In this document: piece by piece, positions 11,436 through 16,451 of the stretch
Layout: each line of letters begins with the position of its first letter
Numbering within the stretch: the stretch's first letter is position 1
Assembly: GCA_005883245.1 (NCBI GenBank)
Contig: VAXT01000095.1
Location: 1-16,451, forward strand
Source of the DNA: Actinomycetota bacterium
Lineage (GTDB): Bacteria; Actinomycetota; Thermoleophilia; Gaiellales; Gaiellaceae
Direction of reading: 5' to 3'
Length of the DNA: 16,451 bases
Notes under the pieces: generated by a model
What the model was told of the DNA's origin: nothing
Seen by the model: only the letters and a program-made list of their open reading frames with translations
Databases searched by the model: none
Program-made: the position numbers and the translations under genes

Positions 11436-13463
11436 CGCACGAGCGGAATCGTCCCGACGACCCGCGTCCCGCGACCGACGGTCGATTCGATCCGGAGACC
11501 GCCGCCGGTCGCCTCAAGGCGGTCGCGCATGTTCGTCAGGCCGACGCCGAAGCCAATACGCGCGGGATCGAGGCCAGAACCGTCGTCGGCCACCTCGAAG
11601 AGCAAAACGTCCTCCTTCTCTCTGAGTCGGATCGTCGCCTGCGCGCCCTCGCCGGCGTACTTCGCGGCATTCTGGAGCGCCTCGAGACAGCAGAAGTAGA
11701 CGGTCGCCTCGATCTCCGGTTCGTAACGACCCCCGGCCGCCTCAACGCGCGTCGCGATCGGCGCCCGCCGGGCGGCGTTGGCGAGCGCCTCCGAGAGCCC
11801 GCGATCCTGGAGCAGCGGCGGGCGCCTTCTCGGCGTCCGAGTCTAAAAGCCCGCAAACGACCCCGAGGTTCACCTCCAGCCCCACGAGGTACTGCTGCGC
11901 CCCGTCGTGCAGGTCGCGCTCGATCCGCCGTCGCTCGGCATCGGCTGCGGCGACGACCCGGGCTCGCGAGGCCCGCAGCTCCTCCGCCTGGCGTCGAAGC
12001 TCCACGAGCGACGCTTGCAGGTCCGAGTCGAGCCGGACGTTGCGGAGAGCGAGGCCGACCTGGCGGGCGAGTTCGGTCAGGACCTTCTCCGCCTCCTCGT
12101 CGAACGGGTCACCCTCGTCCGGGCGTTCGACCACGATCAGGCCGAAGAGTTCGCCCGAGTGCGCGATCGGCGCGACGCGTACGAGAGCCTCGCCGCGGTC
12201 GGCGAGCAGCTGGGGCAGCCAGACGGCGATCCGGGCGGGTCCCGAGACCCCGGCGCGCGCGAGCACCGACTCCTCCGAGCCGCTCAACTGAAGCGCCGCC
12301 GGACCTCTGTCGGGCTCGGAGACTACGCGCTCGAGCACTCCCCCGGAGCCTGTCCAAACCTCGGCTGCCTCGAGCGAGAGCGCACCCCGAAGCGATTCGA
12401 CAAGCTGGAGCAGGAGTTCCTCGAGCGGGACGGCGCGTGAGAGCCGCGCACCGAACGTCCGGACGAGCTCGTCGGGCGCCTGCCGCACCCCGTGCACGAG
12501 GCGATTCGAGAAGTCGGCGAGCCGCCGCCGCGTCGGAACGAAGAGCAGCGCGCTGATCGCCGCCGCGACGCTCGAGAGCACGAGGAGGGTTCGCTCCGCG
12601 TGCGTGGGAGCGCGGCCAAGCCCGACGACGACCACGAGATAGACGGCGGCGACGAGCGCCGTCAGGCCGACGAGCGAGATCGCGCGTCCAAGGAGCCGGT
12701 CCGCAACGCGCCGCCGCGATGGGGGCCGGAGCAGGAGCGCGAGCGGGATCGGAATCGTCGCGACCGCGGCGATCTGGAGCAGCCGCGGCGGCCAGCCAAC
12801 GAGGACGTGCAGGGTGAAGCCGACGAGGACGACCTCGGTCGCTGCGGCGATCGCCAGCGCGACCCAGTGCATCCGGCGACGCTCCGCGGGGCGGGCGGCA
12901 CGGTACCTCGACGTGGCGCCATCGACTCCCAGGGCAGCCGCAAGGAGCGCCTCGATCAGGACCGGCCACGTCGGAGCGGACGGCCGCTCGGTCCACAGCA
13001 CAAGGCCGGTGGCGGCCGCCACCAAGTATCCCGAGCCGACCAAAAGCACCGATCCTCGGGTTCCGAGGGCTCCGGACGGCAGCGCAAGCAGAATGTGCAG
13101 CGCGACCGCGGGCAGGAGCGCAACTGCGAGCGCCTGCGTCAGCGCCGACGCGTTCCCCGCCCCATCCTGGACAGTCGCCGCCGCGAGCTCGGTAGCGCCG
13201 GCGAGGAGCGCGAACCTGAGCGCGAGCAGCCCGAGACGCTCTTCTTCTCTGCGGAGGAGCAGCACAGCGCCAGCGCCGGCCCAGACGAGGGTCACGACGA
13301 CCGAGCCGACGCGACCGCCGACGCCACCGTCCCAGCCGTCCGCCGCCGCCACGATGGCCGCGGCCGTGGTCAGAACGGCGAGCGACAGACAACAGGCGCG
13401 CGCAAGGCGAACAACGGTGGCGGACGTCTCGCTGACCGTCGCGCGCTTCAGCGTCGTCGCCAT
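11432..13463 (-). pseudogene. HisKA_3 sensor histidine kinase, frame-disrupted inside the dimerisation domain
   Basis: The ATG at 13461-13463 overlaps the permease stop (TGATG). First frame: several membrane helices over about residues 20-310, a GAF-like domain about 330-475, and the H-box ERDLHDGAQQ with phospho-acceptor His519. After about residue 548 (near 11819) homology leaves this frame, which ends at a TGA at 11742. The ATPase domain resumes one frame over: PPLLQDRGLSEAL, N-box EALQNAAKY, DDGSG, GVGLTNMRDRL, ending at a TAG at 11432-11434. In related kinases about 50 residues separate the DGAQQ of the H-box from PPLL; here only about 25 do, so some 30 codons, not a multiple of three bases, seem lost. 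The second frame has a stop at about 11845, so neither frame alone gives a full kinase. Real mutation or assembly error cannot be separated here. Confidence 0.8.
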
Positions 13464-16156
13464 CACTCGGCCCTCAGCACCAGCGCCGCGGGCGTCCTCG
13501 CGGCGTTGCGCGCGGGAAGAAGCGCGACGAGGTTCGCAAGCGCGAGCGCGGCCGGGACGACGAGCAGGATCAGCGGGAGCGGCGTCACCGGCTCCGGAAC
13601 GACGCCGATCTGCTCGGCGAACAGCGTCCACGCCCAGCGGCCGAGCGAGACGCCGAGGGGAAGCCCGACCACGAGCGCGAGCACCGCGAGGGTCGTCGCC
13701 TGCCACGCGATTGTGGCGAGCACCTGCCGCCGGTCGAAGCCGAGCGTCTTCAAGACGGCCAGTTGTCGCCGACGGTGGCGGACGGCCATCACCAGCGCGT
13801 GGGCGAGCACGGCGGCCGCGATTGCGACCAGTAATCCCGACACGACGAGCGGGAGCTCGCTGACCCCCCCGAAGTCAGCGACCGTCTTCGGTGGCCCCGG
13901 AGCCGGCGTCACGTAGCGCCGCTCCAGCCGAGCGAGCGTCGCGTTTCGGTCGGCGCCGGGTGCGATCCGGGCCTCGAAGCTGTAGGGCTGGACACCGGGG
14001 TCGAGCTGCCGGTACGCCTGGAAGGTGAGCGCAGCGCCCTTGCCGAGCTCGTTGAAGGTGCCCTCCGGGACCACGCCTTGGCCGACGATTCGCATCTGGC
14101 GCGACCGTTTGACCCGCGCCTCAACGGTATCGCCGACATGGAGGCCGAGCGCGTCGAGCGTCTTCGGTGCGAGCAGGATCTCGTCGGGACGCTCCGGCGC
14201 GCGGCCTTGCGTCACGACCGGGGCGATCCGCCCCTTGACGTCGTCCATATCGACGACACCGACCTGTCGGCCGTTCAAGAGGACGCTGTCGTTGATCCCG
14301 CCGTTTGCGACATCACTCAGCGACCGGTCGGCGCGTACGGTGGCCGCAGTGGGAACGGCGTAGTTGCTCCGGTAGTCCCAGTTCTGCCCGTAGAGCCGTG
14401 GGGTTGAGAACAGGTGGTCGAGGCTGGCCGTGAAGGTGAGCGCGATGGCGACGACCGAGACGGCGAGGACGCCCGCGAGAACGCTCACGCCGACCGGGAC
14501 CGCGGTCGCCCCCCTTCCCCGCGCGAGCGCGAACCTGACACCGCTGACGAGAGTCGCCGGAAAGCCCCAGCGCGCGAGCGTGTCCGCCGGCGCGACGCGT
14601 CCGGTGGGGGTAGCTGCGGCGACGGCCGGCCCACGCGCGGCTCGTGAGGAGGCGTACGCTCCGGCGAGCAGCACAGCGACAAGAACCGCGGCGGAGCCCA
14701 GTGCGACGGGGACTGCGTCGAACGCAAAGCCGGGATGCGGCTCGAGTTCACGCGCTAACCCGATCGGGCTGAGAGGAGAGAGGGCTGCGGCGATTCCAGC
14801 GGCCAGCGCCGCCGCCGGGAGCGCGATCGCGGCGGCTCGGGCCACGCCAACCGCGACGAGCTGCTCGGGTGTCATCCCGAGCGCACGCAGCGTCGGATTC
14901 TTCAGCGCCTCGAATGAGGCCACACGTACGAGCGCTTGACCAAGCAAGACGAAGGCCAGAAGCGCACCGACCGCCGCCGCCAGCCGGAGCGCTTGCGCCT
15001 GGTGGTGGATCGAGCGCTCGATCTTGGCGGCGGCGTCCTGCTCCGCGTCTATGTCGCCGGGCCCGATCCTCTCGCCGAGCCGGAGAACCGCCTCCCGGAA
15101 GGCGGGAAGGTCGGCGGCGCCGTGCCTGAGACGAACGGAGAGCTCGCGGTCGAAGTATTGGCTGTCGAATCCGTACACTCGGTTAAATGTGGGGGTGAGC
15201 AAGACCTTGCTGATGGGGTACGGGTCCGTGGTCGCCTTCACGCCGACGACCTTTAACCGGACGAGGCGTCCGCCCGGCACGAGCCGTGAGAGCGGCTGGA
15301 CGATATGCCAGCCGTAAACCGTCTTGAGCGGGCGCGAGATCGCGCCGGTATGGAGACGGAAGGCGGTTGAGTCGAACGGCTCGACGGGCTGCCCCCGCGT
15401 GATCCAGAGCCTGCCCCCCTCCTTCCCCGCCGGATCGTCGGAGTACTTCTTCGCCAGCGTGGCGAAGTCGGCGCCGTTCTTCAGTCGGGCATCGAGGCTG
15501 TCGATCAGCACCTTTGCTTCGTCGCAAGGCTGCGGTCTTGGGCACGCGATGAGGATCTGGCGCACCTCGCGTCGTGTCGGCAGACCGGGCTGGTACGGGT
15601 TCTGGTGGCGGGGATCGCACCGGAAGACTCCGAAATCTCCTTCCCCGAAGAATGGAAAGACGCGGATCGGGATCACGTCGCCCGGATGGACGCTGAACCT
15701 CCGTGCGGCCCGGGAATCCAGGAGCACTTCGCGCGGTCGTGCGGGGTCCGGCGTCCTGCCCGCCAGGAGCTTCGGCCGGTGCAAGACGACGCCGTCTTGC
15801 CCGTCCAGGCTCACCAAGAACCAGACCGCCTGCGGGCCGTTATCGATCACGGGCCTGTCCCTTGCGTCGCGCGCGCAGTACGCGAGCTCCGCATCGAGCG
15901 CGGAGGCCTGGACCAGCGGCAGGCCGCGGAGCCGCGGGACGGCTCGGATCGAATTCGGGCCGTTCGAGAGGCTGACGGTGGCGTTTGGGAAGCCATAAGC
16001 CTTGAGATGGCGCGCCAGCGCCGAGTCGGTGCGGCGCGCACCGGCGATACCGGCGACCACCACCCCGCCAGCGACCCCGGCCAGGAGGGCCAATATCAGC
16101 CACGTCCGCCAGCCCGAGCGGAGCTCGGCCCGGAAGCGCATCCACACAGCCGCCAC
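13463..16156 (-). CDS. FtsX/MacB-type ABC permease with an inserted parvulin (PpiC) domain
   Basis: 897 residues with duplicated FtsX architecture: TM helices at about 18-38, 390-411, 434-460, 481-503, 552-577, 768-792, 812-835 and 858-880, with two large extracytoplasmic segments. Within the first segment, residues about 197-291 match a PpiC rotamase: VRQILI, LDARLKNGADFATLAKKYSD, DPAGKEGG, RGQPVEPFDSTAF, GAISRPLKTVYGWHIVQPL. The second parvulin histidine is kept (His284); the first is Gln200. Cys180, Cys205 and Cys211 could form disulfides outside the membrane. The GTG at 16154-16156 is chosen because AGGAGG lies five bases upstream (16162-16167); in-frame GTG 16147 and ATG 16141 are possible. 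The ATPase stop is one base before it, and the kinase start overlaps its stop. Such permeases commonly handle peptides or lipoproteins; the substrate here is unknown. Confidence 0.9.
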   Translation of the reverse strand: MAAVWMRFRAELRSGWRTWLILALLAGVAGGVVVAGIAGARRTDSALARHLKAYGFPNATVSLSNGPNSIRAVPRLRGLPLVQASALDAELAYCARDARDRPVIDNGPQAVWFLVSLDGQDGVVLHRPKLLAGRTPDPARPREVLLDSRAARRFSVHPGDVIPIRVFPFFGEGDFGVFRCDPRHQNPYQPGLPTRREVRQILIACPRPQPCDEAKVLIDSLDARLKNGADFATLAKKYSDDPAGKEGGRLWITRGQPVEPFDSTAFRLHTGAISRPLKTVYGWHIVQPLSRLVPGGRLVRLKVVGVKATTDPYPISKVLLTPTFNRVYGFDSQYFDRELSVRLRHGAADLPAFREAVLRLGERIGPGDIDAEQDAAAKIERSIHHQAQALRLAAAVGALLAFVLLGQALVRVASFEALKNPTLRALGMTPEQLVAVGVARAAAIALPAAALAAGIAAALSPLSPIGLARELEPHPGFAFDAVPVALGSAAVLVAVLLAGAYASSRAARGPAVAAATPTGRVAPADTLARWGFPATLVSGVRFALARGRGATAVPVGVSVLAGVLAVSVVAIALTFTASLDHLFSTPRLYGQNWDYRSNYAVPTAATVRADRSLSDVANGGINDSVLLNGRQVGVVDMDDVKGRIAPVVTQGRAPERPDEILLAPKTLDALGLHVGDTVEARVKRSRQMRIVGQGVVPEGTFNELGKGAALTFQAYRQLDPGVQPYSFEARIAPGADRNATLARLERRYVTPAPGPPKTVADFGGVSELPLVVSGLLVAIAAAVLAHALVMAVRHRRRQLAVLKTLGFDRRQVLATIAWQATTLAVLALVVGLPLGVSLGRWAWTLFAEQIGVVPEPVTPLPLILLVVPAALALANLVALLPARNAARTPAALVLRAE
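15284..15568 (-). other. Parvulin/PpiC rotamase-like domain inside the permease
   Basis: About 95 codons in frame with the permease on both sides, between the strands GDVIPIRVFPFF and GRLVRLKVVGV of the MacB periplasmic core fold. Parvulins speed proline cis-trans isomerisation and act as extracytoplasmic foldases (PrsA, SurA). Replacement of the first catalytic-pocket histidine by Gln may weaken isomerase activity while keeping peptide binding. Confidence 0.8.
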
Positions 16157-16157
16157 C

Positions 16158-16451
16158 TCAGCCTCCTGCAGCTCTGACGGTCGGCGCTGCGATCGTGGAA
16201 CCGATGATGCGGCCGTCCTGCATTTGCACGATGCGCTCGGCCGCGCCGGCAACGCGCGAGTCGTGCGTGACGAGCAGGATCGCCTGCCCGCCGGCGTGGA
16301 GCCGTCGGAAGAGCTCGAGCACCTCGAGTCCGCCTGCGCTGTCGAGCGCGCCGGTGGGCTCGTCGGCAAGCAGGAGCGTCGGTTCGTTGGCGAGCGCGCG
16401 CGCGATCGCGAGCCGCTGCCGCTGACCGCCGGAAAGAACGCCGGGTAGGTC
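16158..16451 (-). CDS. ABC transporter ATPase, C-terminal part (MacB/LolD type)
   Basis: 97 codons plus stop; the N-terminal half with the Walker A motif lies beyond the window end. Seen from the edge: signature LSGGQRQRLAIARAL, Walker B LLLADEPTGALD, D-loop SAGG, and the switch histidine in LLVTHD, then the typical end AERIVQMQDGRIIG. The ADEPTGALD wording is characteristic of ATPases that pair with FtsX/MacB-type permeases, and the permease begins one base after its stop. The two should form one transporter. Confidence 0.95.
   Translation of the reverse strand, partial: DLPGVLSGGQRQRLAIARALANEPTLLLADEPTGALDSAGGLEVLELFRRLHAGGQAILLVTHDSRVAGAAERIVQMQDGRIIGSTIAAPTVRAAGG

Noticed and set aside
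11742..11860. Programmed frameshift in the kinase
   Set aside because: No slippery sequence is seen, and about 30 residues of conserved helix are missing, which a frameshift alone would not explain.
12492..13916. 474-codon plus-strand frame
   Set aside because: Antisense to the kinase and permease, both strongly supported by motifs.
16177..16369. N-terminal extension of the permease frame
   Set aside because: It lies inside the ABC ATPase gene in another frame and is Ser/Arg-rich; GTG at 16156 has a proper ribosome binding site.

Overview
The window is 16.4 kb of high-GC DNA with dense, short-spaced genes. GTG starts are frequent, and several genes have a TANNNT box 6-7 bases before the start codon in place of a ribosome binding site. 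This style, and protein families such as DUF1361, an ECF sigma factor with a tiny partner, a NarL-type response regulator and an S8-GAF gene pair, suggest an actinobacterium, possibly Thermoleophilia (Gaiellales/Solirubrobacterales). That placement is inference; there is no rRNA or other marker here.

Layout. (1) 1-1127, minus strand: a homocysteine S-methyltransferase, cut by the window start, behind a SAM riboswitch. (2) About 1150-1745: a gene-free stretch packed with hairpins, including two hairpins of identical design and a 29-bp repeat present twice. (3) 1746-4296: an SDR oxidoreductase (minus), then on the plus strand a small unknown protein, an ECF-type sigma factor, its small downstream partner and a folate cyclodeaminase-like protein. 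(4) 4315-8434: a cytoplasmic S8 serine peptidase translationally coupled to a GAF protein and ended by a terminator; a minus-strand 75-residue peptide built of GQT and DVExHSL repeats; a divergent MFS transporter with a C-terminal cyclic-nucleotide-binding domain; and a MobA-like nucleotidyltransferase. (5) 8414-9926, minus: a DUF1361 membrane protein, a GFA/CENP-V zinc protein and an unrecognised 126-residue protein. (6) 10086-11435, plus: an SRPBCC protein and a LuxR-type response regulator. (7) 11432-16451, minus: the 3' end of an ABC ATPase, an FtsX/MacB-type permease and a HisKA_3 sensor kinase, convergent with the response regulator.

The last region looks like a sensing/transport module: ABC ATPase, permease and kinase are joined by a 1-base gap and a 1-base overlap, and the response regulator faces them tail to tail. 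Two things in it are abnormal. The permease carries a complete parvulin (PpiC) rotamase-like domain in its first extracytoplasmic segment. The kinase gene changes frame between the H-box helix and the ATPase domain, apparently having lost about 30 codons, so it is probably broken (or mis-assembled).

The best candidates for undescribed biology are the FtsX-parvulin fusion, the repeat peptide beside the S8 peptidase and MFS-cNMP transporter, and the hairpin-rich intergenic region.
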